Of a stretch of DNA of 64,000 nt, positions 1 to 11,382 are shown piece by piece. The first letter of the stretch is position 1, and each line of letters opens with the position of its first letter. This DNA comes from Hippophae tibetana (taxonomy: Eukaryota; Streptophyta; Magnoliopsida; Rosales; Elaeagnaceae). The position numbers were made by a program, and so were the translations under genes. The DNA lies in contig CM072806.1 of the NCBI GenBank assembly GCA_037013495.1, forward strand, positions 31,250,001-31,314,000. The letters run 5' to 3'. The notes under the pieces are model-generated. The model made no database searches. It had not been told where the DNA came from and was given only the letters and a program-made list of their open reading frames with translations.

Positions 1-50
1 TTAATGTACATAAAATCATGGTAATTTTAGTGCTTTTTGATCACTCATCA
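1..50 (-). mobile_element. Tip of an Athila/Tat-type LTR (OTA-0)
   Basis: The window opens in the last 50 bases of an LTR that ends in CTCATCA. It closely matches the outer end of the OTA-2 LTR at 40081-40138 (shared stretch aaatcatggtaattttagtg). Read on the minus strand it is the LTR start, TGATGAGTG. It sits inside the LTR of the SIRE-like copia element that follows, so it is a nested insertion whose body lies off the left edge. Whether it is a solo LTR or part of a full element cannot be told. Confidence 0.75.
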
Positions 51-442
51 TCAATCAATCAAACATATAGTTCAATTGATCAAAACCCTTATCAATTCAT
101 CTAATACTATTATCAAAACATACTTCATCGATCTAGTGAATTTTTTAATCAATCTATTAAATTAAAAAATTAATTCAAGGCATTTTTAACTAAGTAGATC
201 GATCTACATACCTTGATCGATCTAGAAATGTCTTGATCGGTCGAATAACCTAAAATCAAAATATTCCTATGTGTCTAATATGAAATCTAAGGTGCATAAG
301 AACAAAGATATATCTGATATATGTTTGTTAGAGCTCGATAGTTTCTTTGGCTTAAAATAATCTTAAAAGATACACCTAGAAACTAAAATTATATTTGTAT
401 ATTTTATTCACGAATATCGCCAACACTCACATAAACCTTACA
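51..442 (-). repeat. Partial 3' LTR of the SIRE-like element
   Basis: Aligns by eye with 6560-6900, including taatactat(t)atcaaaa, gatctagtgaa, tagatcgatctaca, aaaatattcctatgtgtcta and aaactaaaattatattt. Its right boundary is ...cataaaccttaca at 442. The left part is cut off by the OTA-0 insertion at position 50. Confidence 0.7.
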
Positions 443-1569
443 ATCTCTCCATTTGGTATATTCGTATGACAAAACCTTTATTTCACTATATAATGCTCAT
501 AGGAAAAAATTAAAATGCTTACATAGTGGAACAATCCTATGATCCGGTAAAACTATCTTCACTTGAATCTCTAAAGCTCATATATACACTGAAAAAGAAG
601 AAGCATAAACATGCAAACAAATTTCCCAAAAGACTTATTGTTCATTATTTTAGTGTATATAACAATAGAAAGCCAAGATTATTCATAAGAGTGAGTAATC
701 ATTAGATTGAAATTAAAAACATAACTCCCTTTATGTGTAATGTTTTTAAAGAATATTTTTAAAAGTTAAATTCTCAAAGTAATTCTCCTTCTAAAATAAA
801 TATCCCTTTTTTTATAGATTTTCAAATAAAGTTTCAATTTTTTTTATTTTTCTTCCGCTTTTTGTCATACGAATAAACTAAAAGAATAATTGTTGCATTT
901 TTATTTAAAATTTATGTGAAATATCATAGCAAATTCAAGAAAATAAGCAACATATAGATGAAACCTAAAATATCAAAGGTAGAAAATGTAGTGTATTGAT
1001 TGATATGATTTGAATATAACCCAAGTAAATATCAATTACACTTTAAAATAAGAAAAAAAACAATGTATTGGCATCCAAACCGAATAATACAATAGGACAA
1101 AACAACGAAATAGAATAAAAAGAAATCATTGCCTTGAAATAGAAAACCCCTAATGTGAGTGGATGTCTTTAATAATGGAGAATATTTCTTCTTTATGTTC
1201 ATTAATAACATTCAGTTTTTGTTCCAATGTTCCTATTCTTGTATGCATTTCATTTTCAAATAAGTCAATGCAAGAAGGTTCATAAACATGTATATTTTTC
1301 ATTTTTTCATCTCCAAAAATGTCATCTGTAGCTCCTTCGCTACTTATTCCAACATTGACGGATCTCTATCTCTTTGATGTATGGGCAAATGATCTTGAGA
1401 TGGTTGACTTTTCATTGTCACCCATAAGTCGAACTGAATCTGAATCCCTTGTTTGAGGCACACCTATAACAAGAATCATTTAGGTGATGAGACTACCATA
1501 AGAAAGCTTGATCCTCAGGCTAATTATATGAGATTGGTTTATTATTTGATCCTGAGTTACTATACCTAT

Positions 1570-2053
1570 ACTGAACGCTCTTCCATTTCCAATACAGTAT
1601 AAAATCTTAGCATGTGGTATCCAATCTTAGATGAGTTGATGGCAATAAATTTGCACATACCATTTTATTTAAAAACTAGTATAATGGAGTAAATTCATCT
1701 AAAATGTACAATTGTTTGGCATTATGACCGATATTGGGTGAACCAAAAAGTTTAATCAATAAATCCTCACTGGGAATGACATACCATTCCACGTGAAAAT
1801 GAGCATCCCGGGTATTCATGATAGATAAAGAATTGTTGATTCTCTGGGCCGAGATATCAACATTTTTATTTTGGATGAAAACCTTATAACTCATTAGTCT
1901 AAGGTGACAAATTTTTGGGTTAATGTTGGCATAAAAATCATGAAACAGGGTAGGGAAACATAAATTAGAGGATGTGAACAATGATTTCCAACCAAGATTT
2001 GTCATCCTACCATTAGGATGAGTGTGGAGTAAGAGCACCGAGAAAAAGTTCAC
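1570..2053 (-). pseudogene. Fragment like the plant-specific 'putative plant transposon protein' domain
   Basis: A 125-residue open frame (2053 to 1676) contains HVEWYVIPSEDLL and a PNIGHNAKQLYILDEF stretch. It is followed after a stop and frame change by KMVCANLLPSTHLRLDTT. The pattern 'W..f....LLPsTHl' is one I associate with a plant retroelement-linked protein found next to gag-like genes in many plant genomes. This is recognition by eye, not a search. Further stops follow at about 1620 and beyond, so it is dead. It may be cargo of the SIRE-like element or a piece of another insertion. Confidence 0.3.
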
Positions 2054-3528
2054 ATTTTCTAGCAGTCATTTCAAAAATCGAGCACAAATCCCAAAAAGAT
2101 GAAAATACCCATTGAGTAAAAATTAACCAAATTGATGAATATTTTTCGAGAAAATGTAGAACCAAGATTAATGAAATGTTATTGGGAAGAAATTACAAAA
2201 TACAACTAAAAAAAGTGTTTGTTTAAGAGAAAATGAGGGAAAATGGGAAAATTATATTGTAATGATTTTTGCTAAAATATAATGTTTTTTGTATGGATTG
2301 ATGCTATAAAAGTGATTAGCAATCAACTCTTAGTGAAATGGATTTTAATGGATTTTTGAGTGAAAATAAGAATGAGGCCACGAGAGGATAGTGGGTTGGG
2401 TTTGTGGGGGTAATAGGAAAAAGAAGAGTATATAAATTAAATTTGTTCGATCGATTGAGATTAATATCTATTGATCGACATTCATACTTCAATCGATCTA
2501 GTTCATACTTGATCGATCGACATTCATAATGTGTGAAAAATGTAGAAACTCTTCTAAGTTCTAGTCAAAATTTTCACATAAATACTCAAAAAATTCAAAC
2601 AAAGATTTAATAAAAATACCTTATTTTTTTAAAATCAAGGTAGTAAATTTTTTCAGACATGAACGTCACTTAAATAATAAATTTTGATATAAAAATCACT
2701 TTAACAAAATTGAATTATTCACATAATATGCATAAGTATTATGATAAAGCACACATACATACCTCAACACATATGGTGACATATTGATAATAACTCAATG
2801 TGAGATAAATATTGAAACTACAACAATATATTTATTAGTCAATTTCTGATTAATTATAAAAGATTTAAAGAAATGAGCATCACATATCATACACAAATTT
2901 AGTTGAATTAATACTTACATATAATAAAAATTTCTTACTAAGAGAGAAATTTATCAATTAATATTTATATGAAGGATTGATTATTTATTTTTCTTTTTGC
3001 ATAACCATTTGTGACTCTTTTCTGCGTATTCAATTATTTTTTTGTATATATCTATTTTTTTATCACATTATTTTTCTTTTGCATAGGAAATATGCATGAG
3101 CCAATACACATAATATGATGAATTTCACACTAGTTATGAGGTATCCTTCTCTAATCAGTGCGATAGTTTTCACACATCACAATAGGTAGTCCTCTCAAAA
3201 CTAAATGCATTTCCATAGCAGTATTATATACATTGAAAGATAGAATTCAACCATACTTTTGACAGTCAAGGTTATCTCAAGCCTTAAAATCTCACATAAT
3301 TAATTATAAATTTTAAGCATGACATACTCATGTCTCCAATGAGTGTGTGAGTGAGTTCTTATTAACATTGATCACCATATGTATGGAAAGAATATAACAT
3401 ACAAACAAGATATTCAATTGTATAATGAATAATTAATCAAAGAAAATCATATATGTAAAATATTTATTTTTTTGATCCAAAATAATATTTAAGTTCATTT
3501 CAATGTTAGGACAATTCTACTCTCCTTA

Positions 3529-3630
3529 TTTTTGAATTTTTGAATTTTTGAATTTTTGAATTTTTGAATTTTTGAATTTTTGAATTTTTGAATTTTTGAA
3601 TTTTTGAATTTTTGAATTTTTGAATTTTTT
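3529..3630. repeat. (gaattttt)n tandem repeat
   Basis: About twelve near-perfect head-to-tail copies of the 8-base unit gaattttt, ending in a longer T run. The uniformity of the copies suggests recent slippage growth. No gene overlaps it. Confidence 0.95.
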
Positions 3631-4539
3631 ATTAAATAACTAATTTTAAATAAATTAACCCAAAATCAAGAATCAAACAACTAAATAAACAATTAAACTA
3701 ATCAAACTAACATACTCACCTAGGATCAATAAAGCATAATATAAAAATTTCTAAGTGAAAAGGAGATGGTCAATTAACTGAAAAAATACAATATTTCTAA
3801 ACCTAAATTTTCTTTAATTTTGGTTTCATAATATCTTTGTGTTTGGATTCAATTGATTTAATTATTTTTGAATTGTTCTTGAGTTTACCCTTATTTTTGC
3901 TTTCATTTTTTTAATCACAGGTAAAGATACAACATACATGTATGGATGTTGGAAATTTGTTGTAGAACATCAAGCATAAAAGGTATTGTTAAAATATGGA
4001 TATTTTATAAGAAATCTACAATAAGGTCTAATACCATAGTTATGACAAACATGTATAAATTTAACATGCTTTTCAATCACAAGTGCAACTATTATTTGAG
4101 TATAATAAGTAATATTGAGAGTAGGATTAGAAGGTCATATCAAATCAATTCTTGATGCTAAAGGTGTATCATGTAAGGAAGACATGTCTGAAAGTGTTAC
4201 AAATTCATTTGATTTTAAAGAAGATGGTGCAATGTGTCCATTTATATATCCTAATCCTTTCTTGTCCCCAATTGGCTTTCCATAATTCAGAGTTTTGTTT
4301 AACCTTTCAACTTTAATGGTTAGCCTTTTATATCTTTCTTGGATTGTTCAAGTTCGTACATCAGATTTTTTTTCTGTTCTAAACCTGCAAGACTCGAATT
4401 CAAAACATTAGCATATTTAAACATATCAAGATTATCGTTTTGATGTATCGATGAATTTACTTCATAGGATTTGATTTTATCAATCAATTTAATTACTTTT
4501 TAACTTATCTTTATCACTTTTTCTATACTAGTGAAATTA

Positions 4540-5640
4540 AGTTTTTTAAGAATTTTGTGTCACTTTCCTCATTTTATGAATCAACATTAGACTTACTAAA
4601 GTGCCTACTAGTTGTTGCAAAAATGCTAGAAAATTGGTGTTACTATTTTCTGAATCAACTAGATTTTTGTTATCACTTTCATATTCAGTAAGTGTTATGT
4701 TGAAGGATTTTCCAATTTGGTTCTTCTTGTTTGCACCATCGGTTGTGAAGTGATAAAAACTCATACATTCAAAACATTGAGGTCTAGTGGGTTTAGAGAT
4801 CTTACCATAAGAACTCACAAATTTGAATTCTTTTAGATTATGATCCTTTTTGATGATTTGATTGTCCTTTGTTTTAAGGATTCTCTTTATTGAAGATTTT
4901 GTTCAATCTTCTAGTCAAGAGTACCATTTTTGCATCTTCATTGGCACCTTCTTCAATCATAACAATTTTGAAGGCAACACCTTTGTTCTTTGTTGGAGTA
5001 CAAAAATTCATATCAAAAGTGAGAATTGAACCAACTAGCTTCTCAATTTTAATGGTGTCCACATCTTTGCTTTCATCTATGGCAGTGACTTTTGCATAGA
5101 AGTGATTTGGTAAAGAAGACAATATTTTCTAACCAATCTGAATTCCTCAATTTTCTCACCAAGATAAGCAGAATAGTTAGCAATATCACTTAATTTAGCA
5201 TAAAATTTAGAAAAAGGTTTCATTTTCTTTCATTATAAGATTTTCAAATTGACTACCAAGCATACAAATTTTAGTTCTTTTAACTTGTGTGGTTCTCTCA
5301 TAGAAAACCTTTAAAATATCTCAAGCATGCTTAGCAGTATCAACATGAGAAATATGACAAAACTCATAAGCAGATACATAAATAAATGTAGCATTAATAT
5401 CTTTTTTATTCCAATTACTACCTGTTTTATCTTCAGGGTCTAATGTTTGTTAGGTTTAGGAGTGACAACATTATCTTTGGTAACCGTAGGTGATTCCTAA
5501 CCATAAAACACAGAGTTTTAGATACTCTCATCTATACATCATAGAAAGGATCTCATACGAGCCTTCCAATATGGGTAATCAAACCCATCAAGGTAAAGTG
5601 CATGGATCATAGATGAACTCTTTCTTAAATGATTCATAAC
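4540..5640 (-). pseudogene. SIRE-like copia gag (broken)
   Basis: Gag forms the particle that packages element RNA. Read from about 5640 leftwards, the frame gives MNHLRKSSSMIHALYLDG, then DYPYWKARMRSFL, the classic start of the copia gag (DUF4219/UBN2) in the SIRE group. Later comes SLPNHFYAKVTAIDESKDVD with KLVGSILTFDMN (5122-4874), the 'SLP.kf..KVTAIeE.kDl' block of the same family. A zinc-knuckle-like motif follows at about 4760, CFECMSFYHFTTD, in which the last cysteine has become Asp. Several stops and frame changes break it (for example after RMRSFL). Located just inside the 5' LTR and primer site, as expected for gag. Confidence 0.7.
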
Positions 5641-5676
5641 AAGGTCTAAGTCATACTAAGTATATCTAGTGACTTG

Positions 5677-5688
5677 TAATGATACCAA
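5677..5688 (-). promoter_or_regulatory. Primer-binding site of the SIRE-like element
   Basis: Minus strand reads TGGTATCATTAC directly after the LTR end ...CCTTTCACT. The TGGTATC half matches the complement of the initiator Met tRNA 3' end used by plant copia elements. The second half differs from the usual AGAGC. Confidence 0.6.
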
Positions 5689-5689
5689 G

Positions 5690-6900
5690 TGAAAGGTTCT
5701 ATTTAGTTACAGATCTAATTAGCTAGAGAAGGGGTGAATAGATAACCAATGAATAGATGATCAGGCATGCAATCACATGTAAATAAATTAATGAAGAAAT
5801 TTAAATCAACATAATAGATTTTTAGGTGGAAACAACCTACACTGTACCAATGGCCTAAGAGAAAAATCACCGGACCATCAAACTATACACTGAAAATAAT
5901 ATTCAATTACAAGGTTAGGACTTAAACTAGGCACCAAGGTAATGTCCCTAAGTAATCTACTTACAAGCCTATACTTTCCTTCATAGTCTTTACAAGTAAG
6001 ATGTTCAGATCAAGACCAACATTTTGACAACTTGAATAACATAAGCAATCAAACTCGTCCAAATGGTACCTAAAACTTCATCACAATAACATAAGTGTAA
6101 GGCATGTCTAAGAGCACATTCAATAATGAAAAATCCTAGCTAGATAATTTAATAATATATTAGATAATTCAAAATCAACTAGCACCCCTAGAACAATCAG
6201 GTTAAGCACAATTTCACAAATATTATAGGCTTATTAATCAATCAAATACAACTACAAAATGTTTGATAAATTAACTAAATAGAAAAACCTACTTGAATAG
6301 TTTTTGCAAAATAAGAGACAAAGATTAAGATTAAGAGAATAATGCTCTTACATGGTTAAAAACTTGTATGTTTTGTTTGTTTAAACATAATATTTTGAAG
6401 CACTAGGTCAAAGCAATGTTACTATTATGTTCATAAAATTAGTTAAAAGAGTTTTAAAAAATGAGGACAATATAGTAATAAACCAATTCAATTCGAGTTC
6501 GAAGTATGTTTTAAAATTAAAACCCTGGTCACTTGATCGATTTAACATATGCTTGATTGATCGAACACGTAGTTTGATCGATTGAAACTCTTATCAATCG
6601 ATCTAATACTACAATCAAAATATGCTCGATCGATCCAATCAATTCTCGATCGATCTAGTGAAGTAAAAAATTAACTCATGACTTTTTAAACTTAGTAGAT
6701 CGATCTACACATCTGATCAATATAGACATGTCTTGATGATTGATGGATATAGTAGCCTAAATTCAAAATATTCCTATGTGTCTAATATAAAATCTATAGT
6801 TTCTTTGGTTTGAAATAGTCTTGAAAGGCATAATTAGAAACTAAAATTATATTTATATGTTTTGTGTACGAATATCGCTAATACTTACATAAACCTTACA
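5690..6900 (-). repeat. 5' LTR of the SIRE-like element (about 1.2 kb)
   Basis: Bounded by tgaaagg at 5690 (LTR end on the minus strand) and ...aaaccttaca at 6900 (LTR start TGTAAGG on the minus strand), an imperfect terminal inverted repeat. The segment 6530-6730 is packed with cgatcgatc-type palindromes. The outer 340 bases match 51-442. Confidence 0.7.
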
Positions 6901-7714
6901 ATAGGGATAGTTATTTGCACATGAGTTGCATATTTCATCCAAGAAATGCTAAAAACATAATTGTTATTTAACGCTAATTACCAATATGATCCAAAATTTT
7001 CCCAAGACAGTTATGAACTAGCCATAATGATCCAAAATTTTCAAACCTAAGAATTTCTTAAATTTTGCTCAAGTTATGTCATTCCACATAGAACAAACCA
7101 TGTAAAGTCTACCACCACATAAATAGTATCACCATCCAAAATTTATAGTGTTTTACAAACATATTGATTGCACAATAATATCCTTGTTTCCAATAACAAA
7201 AGCATCTACACATAAATATAACATGTTTCTTTAACTTAAGCACGAGCAAAAAATCTACACTGATAATTTGTTTCTAAGTTGCACAATAATAGTATGTAAA
7301 TGTGCAACTTAGAAACAACAAAAAATGTGCAGCTTATGAACTAGAAATATATGCAATTTAAGTACCCTTATCTAACATGACTAGCTTGTGAATGTTTAAG
7401 ACTAAACACAAACATTACATTGATTTTTATATCCTATAACAACTTAAGATTAGTAGTACTAAATTCTAGGTCGATGTTTGTTGCAGTTCTTGAATCTTTT
7501 CTCCTGTCTATGCCAACCTCATGTTTTGAGTTCCAATTGACACTTGTTTGAGTTTTAATTAGAAATTGGGTAATCTATCAAGAACATAGCTGTATTAGTG
7601 CATAATTAAACAGATAAGCAAATATGTAAAAAATATAAATCAATTTACCTCTATTTCAGAATTTCATGAGTAGTAGAAGTTGTTGCATCTTCTTTCTTCT
7701 TTAAACACCCTTTT
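6901..7714. other. Gap with a perfect hairpin, no gene
   Basis: AT-rich sequence between the copia LTR and the MULE remnant. It holds a perfect 18-bp hairpin (7268-7318, separate entry). It may be the downstream part of the MULE, but no terminal inverted repeat could be matched. Confidence 0.4.
7268..7318. repeat. Perfect 18-bp inverted repeat (hairpin)
   Basis: Arms ttgtttctaagttgcaca (7268-7285) and tgtgcaacttagaaacaa (7301-7318) are exact reverse complements around a 15-base loop. Pairing stops abruptly outside the arms. Function unknown; it is shorter than a normal plant microRNA precursor. Confidence 0.9.
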
Positions 7715-8436
7715 TTATAGGCCATGCTTATAGCAATATCTGCAAGTGATTACCATCACTTTATTTAACTTATGAGGATTCCTTGTAGTTGCATGTCGAA
7801 TGTTAAGTGATGACACTTTCTTCTTTAAATGCTTTGCTTGATCTCTTGCAATCTCAACATTGTATTTCATTCTTGTTACATCTTGCACTCTTTTATACTT
7901 AGCTTTAGGTTTACATATGAAAACGTCTAGCATGTCTCTTGCTATGAATGAACTCTTACTATGCTTCAATGAATAGTTTCTTTTACAAGTATGCTTATTT
8001 CCTCGTGACATGCATGAATCATAAAAGCATTAGTTCCCCATTGTTTCTTATCATGCAATTCCCACAAGCAATTTTTGTTCTTACACTTAACATTAATTTT
8101 AGATGCATCATTCTTCAAAAAATGCATATCTTTCCTATGACTTAGGCCATAAAGTCTTATGACTTTTCTCATAATCCCCACATTAACGAATACCATACAA
8201 GGTTTCAATCAAACTGTCTCCTTCTATATATCACTCATTTTGTACACAAAAATATCATTGGACAAACTATAACAAACTTGCCCCATTTCCAATCTATCAT
8301 TCTTATCTTCATTTTCATCCTTGTTATCATTTTCATTATCATCTTCCATATCTAGTTCATTATCATCTTCAACAACCTCTTCCACAATATCTTCACAAGG
8401 ATATGATATGCATAATAACACTATGTAAGCACCCAT
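7715..8436 (-). pseudogene. MULE (MuDR-type) transposase N-terminal remnant
   Basis: Mutator-like transposases cut and paste their element. Reading leftwards from 8436: an acidic Asp/Glu/Asn-rich stretch (8436-8224); then the MuDR N-terminal region with FVNVGIMRKVIRLYGL, DMHFLKNDASKINVKC and CLWELHDKK (8208-7966); then HTCKRNYSLKHSKSSFIARD, followed by DVFICKPKAKYKRVQDV and a YNVEIARDQAKHLKKK segment (8011-7715). These blocks follow the family order (zinc-finger-like N-terminal domain, H-T-C motif, then the helical segment before the catalytic core). Two frame changes separate the blocks and the DDE catalytic core is not seen, so it is a dead fragment. Confidence 0.7.
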
Positions 8437-8800
8437 TTATAGATATGCACAGACAAAACATATAATTTAATTTATCCATTTACTAATTAAATACCCTTGA
8501 TCAATGTCCTATATCTATATGTATAGAATGTATTAATAACTAATGAAACTCTTAACACAATTACCTATATGTACAAAAAACACATTGAATAGGAACAACA
8601 ACCTCACTATTTTATTTACTATATTTTATCAAAACCCAATAATAAAGAACTAAATGAAAAAAATTCATTTTTAAACATGAGGGACCATTCGACACAAAAC
8701 AAGGGACCACTCGGCACAACAAAAACATAAGGCACCACTCCACCTGACTTTAACATAAAGACAACATCAAATATTCTTCTCCTTTTGTTAAATAATATAA
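8437..8800. other. AT-rich spacer, no gene seen
   Basis: Includes a short repeated phrase (gggaccattcgacacaa / gggaccactcggcacaa, about 8680-8720). Nothing else recognised. Confidence 0.4.
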
Positions 8801-10080
8801 TGGAGATTGAAGTATTGACCAAGTTGATGTTTACAAATATTCTAAAGATTCTCAATATCCTACAAATATTCTCAAGATATTACACAAATGATAGATTTGG
8901 AATATCAAATTGGATGCATGGATTAATTTAGGAAGCATTTTTTGTTTAGTTAATTATGGGCCTTTTATGTTTAGCAATTTTTGTTTTAGTGAATTGTGGG
9001 CTTTTTTCTATTTTATTTATCATATGTATTTTAATCTTTTATTTTTAAGGATGGATTAAGCCTAATCTACAACTAAATAGGCCCATTATGGTTGAACTTG
9101 TGTCTAGGGTATTCTTTAGGCTTGAAGTGGTGCCTAGGCCTTTCTTTAGAGTAAATTTCGTCTAGGGTTTTGTTGCTTATAAAAGAAAACAATAGACATG
9201 TAATGGAGGTAGAGTTGATATCATTAATGAAAATTTATTTCAAAAAGCTTTTTGCTATGCCTTCTTGTGTTCTTGATCAAATGTTTAAATTTGACTTACT
9301 AAAGGGAGTGATCATCCTTTGTGGTGTCTCAAGGTTGGGGTTTTAAGGAATTTGTTTCCTTAGGGTTCTAATATAATCATATTCAACACATTCTTAGAAA
9401 ATCAATCGTTTATATTCCTTTGAGTTCATAGGTTCCTAGGGTTGTTTGCCTAGAATATCTGTATTATTTGATATTAGAACTTTGGTTACTGAAAACAGGT
9501 TATCTACCTTCATCTATCTTACAAAGCTAAGATTCAAGGATGAATCTTTTCAAAGAGGAGGGAAATAATGAAGACGATTGAAGTGCTGACCAAGATCCTA
9601 TAAATATTATCAAGATCCTCAAGATCCTACAAAATGGATAAATTTGAAATATTAAATTGGATGAAATGATTAATTTATGAAGAAATGTTTTGTTTTAGTT
9701 AATTACGAGCCTTTTATGTTTAATAATTTTTATTTTAATGAATTGTGAGATTTTTCCGTTTTATTTATCATAAAGTTTTAATATTTTATTTATAAGGATG
9801 GATTAAGCCGAATCCACAACTAAAATAGATTCATAAGGGTTGAACTTGCGCCTAAGGTTTTCTTCGGGGTAAATTTCGTTTAGGATTTTTTTTAAAGTAA
9901 ATTTTATTTAAGATTTTGTTTTATAAAATAAAACAGCAACCATGTAATGAATATATAACTGATATCATTAATGAAAATTTATTTCAAAAAACTTTTTTCT
10001 TTAATTTTTTATATTCTTATTAAATACTTAATCATTCTTATTTATTTGAATTAGTGGATTACTAAAGTTATTTTCCTAGA
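8801..10080 (+). mobile_element. Degenerate short LTR element (TRIM-like)
   Basis: Two diverged direct repeats: 8801 to about 9467 and 9569 to about 10080. They share gattgaag.attgacc, taaggatggattaagcc, aatttcgt.tagg and tcattaatgaaaatttattt. Just after the first repeat lies tgatattagaac (9469-9480), which matches the iMet primer site TGGTATCAGAGC with only G-to-A and C-to-T changes. Just before the second lies a purine-rich aaagaggagggaaa. With only about 100 bases between primer site and second repeat there is no coding capacity, which is the build of terminal-repeat retrotransposons in miniature. The outer ends are blurred, and the 3' part of the second repeat diverges after about 10020. 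Confidence 0.5.
9469..9480 (+). promoter_or_regulatory. Decayed iMet primer-binding site of the TRIM-like element
   Basis: tgatattagaac differs from TGGTATCAGAGC at three positions, all transitions (two G to A, one C to T). It sits at the inner end of the first long repeat, where a primer site is expected. Confidence 0.5.
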
Positions 10081-10890
10081 GAGTTCACATATAATACGGA
10101 AATCATGCACCATGTCATGATAAGAACAAAAAAAAAAAAATTGCAGTATTAAATATATACATATTACAAAATCAATATTAAAGTATAAGGTTATTACTAT
10201 CGACTGTTGCATCCATCATCTATGAGAAAGAAGTCAAGAGATTCTTCATTTTCCATTTTGTCAGACCTTTCACCACACTCGTCCAAAGAATCCAAGTTAT
10301 CTCTAAAAATTGAAACCGAGATTAACTAAAAATCCAAGCAAGTGAATCGTGGGTATTCTTGGGATTTGAATTCAATTTAGGGTTTGGGTTGGGTGTGGTG
10401 ATTCTCGAGATAATGGGATTGAGTAATGGTACTTCAATTTTCTCGGGCAAGGTATATTAAAAAATGGGAATCATGGATTAGGATTTGTTCAATTTTTAGC
10501 TTTAGTTCATTATTTTTTAAAATTTGAATTTTCAAAAATAATCCTTAAAAAAGTTGTATGTATTTAAATTTATATTATTTAATATAAAATATTTTAATTT
10601 ATCTTTAGTTAACACCATTTGTATATTTAAAACGATTAAAAACACTTATTTAAAGTAAGTGAATTAAGTAATATTTAAATATTAAGAAAAGAGACTATTT
10701 TGGTCCTTTTTCCCCGTAAATGAAAAGAAACAAGTATATTTATACGGAGTGTTTATAGAGAAATATCTACTATATATCTTTTATTGCATTTATATCATAC
10801 TATATTTTTATTTTTAAATATTTAAATATAGTTTTTATTTTGTAAAAATAATTTATATTTCCACCTCTTTGATTTCCTTTCCCTTTTCAG
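10081..10890. other. AT-rich host-like sequence with one weak exon candidate
   Basis: No element recognised. A possible minus-strand terminal exon at 10197-10302 is listed separately. The remainder has no supported coding content. Confidence 0.4.
10197..10302 (-). other. Candidate terminal exon, unknown protein
   Basis: On the minus strand an acceptor-like atttttag precedes an open frame reading DNLDSLDECGERSDKM, then ENEESLDFFLIDDGCNSR and a TAG stop. The composition (acidic, well balanced, not AT-biased residues) stands out from the surrounding low-complexity frames. No upstream partner exon was found, and the family is not recognised. It could be a relic exon or chance. Confidence 0.25.
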
Positions 10891-10992
10891 GCCTATTGGA
10901 TTTACAAATTAGCTACTCAGAAGCAGCCCCCAAGGAGAAAAGCACATTGATGGACCGGCCGGCTGATTTTCCACAGTACAGAAAAGGAAAAG
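10891..10992 (+). other. Candidate exon with splice-like borders
   Basis: The stretch is clearly richer in G and C than its surroundings. It is bordered by ccttttcag on the left and gtaggc on the right. One frame stays open and reads YSEAAPKEKSTLMDRPADFP then QYRKGK, with an internal ATG at the Met. The family is not recognised and no convincing next exon was found; a ctttcag/ggtctc junction near 19081 does not give a sensible continuation. Confidence 0.25.
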
Positions 10993-11276
10993 GTAGGCTA
11001 AAACCCTAGCTTGTTGAATTTCTGGATCAATTGGTAGTAAATGGCTTTCAATTGATGGATATTCAAAATTACTAGTTTTTATGTAAATTGTGAAATGTAA
11101 CATACCTATTTCCTTGGTGGTTTAGATTTCATTGTGTTTCCGATCCAAGGATTCAATATATATTTTGGGTCAGAAAATTAACATTATCTAATTTTTTTTG
11201 TTTGTATCAATTGGTTTTTACTAATTATTTTTATTATACTGTTTGGTTTCTCTGAAGATACTATTTAAACGTTGTC

Positions 11277-11382
11277 TTTTGCTACTTTAGGACAGCAATT
11301 TCTTGAAATTGTATTCTTTATAATGTCCTTTTTGCTACTTTAGGATTGCAATTTCTTAAAATGGTATTCTTTAGCATGCCCT
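11277..11382 (+). repeat. Tandem duplication, 53-bp unit
   Basis: Two adjacent copies of a segment containing tgctactttagga and caatttcttaaaat...gtattcttta, offset by 53 bases and differing at several sites. Non-coding. Confidence 0.8.

Larger units (their letters stand above)
443..4539. other. Decayed element interior, no clear gene
   Basis: Very AT-rich. It starts with the purine-rich tract at 443-454. A perfect 14-base inverted pair lies at 461-474 and 860-873 (ttcgtatgacaaaa). A second GATCGATC-rich patch lies at about 2445-2525. One retroelement-like protein fragment (1570-2053) and one 8-base tandem repeat (3529-3630) are listed separately. The rest, including short open frames near 3946-4155, shows no recognisable protein. 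Confidence 0.5.
51..6900 (-). mobile_element. Decayed SIRE-like Ty1/copia element
   Basis: Minus-strand LTR retrotransposon. The right (5') LTR is 5690-6900 and the left (3') LTR is only partly in the window (51-442). The two share the GATCGATC-rich stretch and the common outer end acataaaccttaca. A primer site lies at 5677-5688, gag at 4540-5640, and a purine-rich tract (minus strand aaatggagagat) abuts the left LTR at 443-454. That tract and its context resemble the end of the SIRE/Tork group. The pol genes are not recognisable in 443-4150, so the element is deleted or replaced there. Confidence 0.65.

Noticed and set aside
3529-3630. CRISPR-like array
   Set aside because: The units are 8-base head-to-tail repeats with no spacers, a simple microsatellite in plant DNA.
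3946-4155. 69-codon plus-strand frame
   Set aside because: Lies antisense to the decayed copia interior, AT-biased residues, no recognisable domain.
8619-8855. 78-codon minus-strand frame
   Set aside because: Low-complexity composition and overlap with the start of the TRIM-like repeat; no family recognised.
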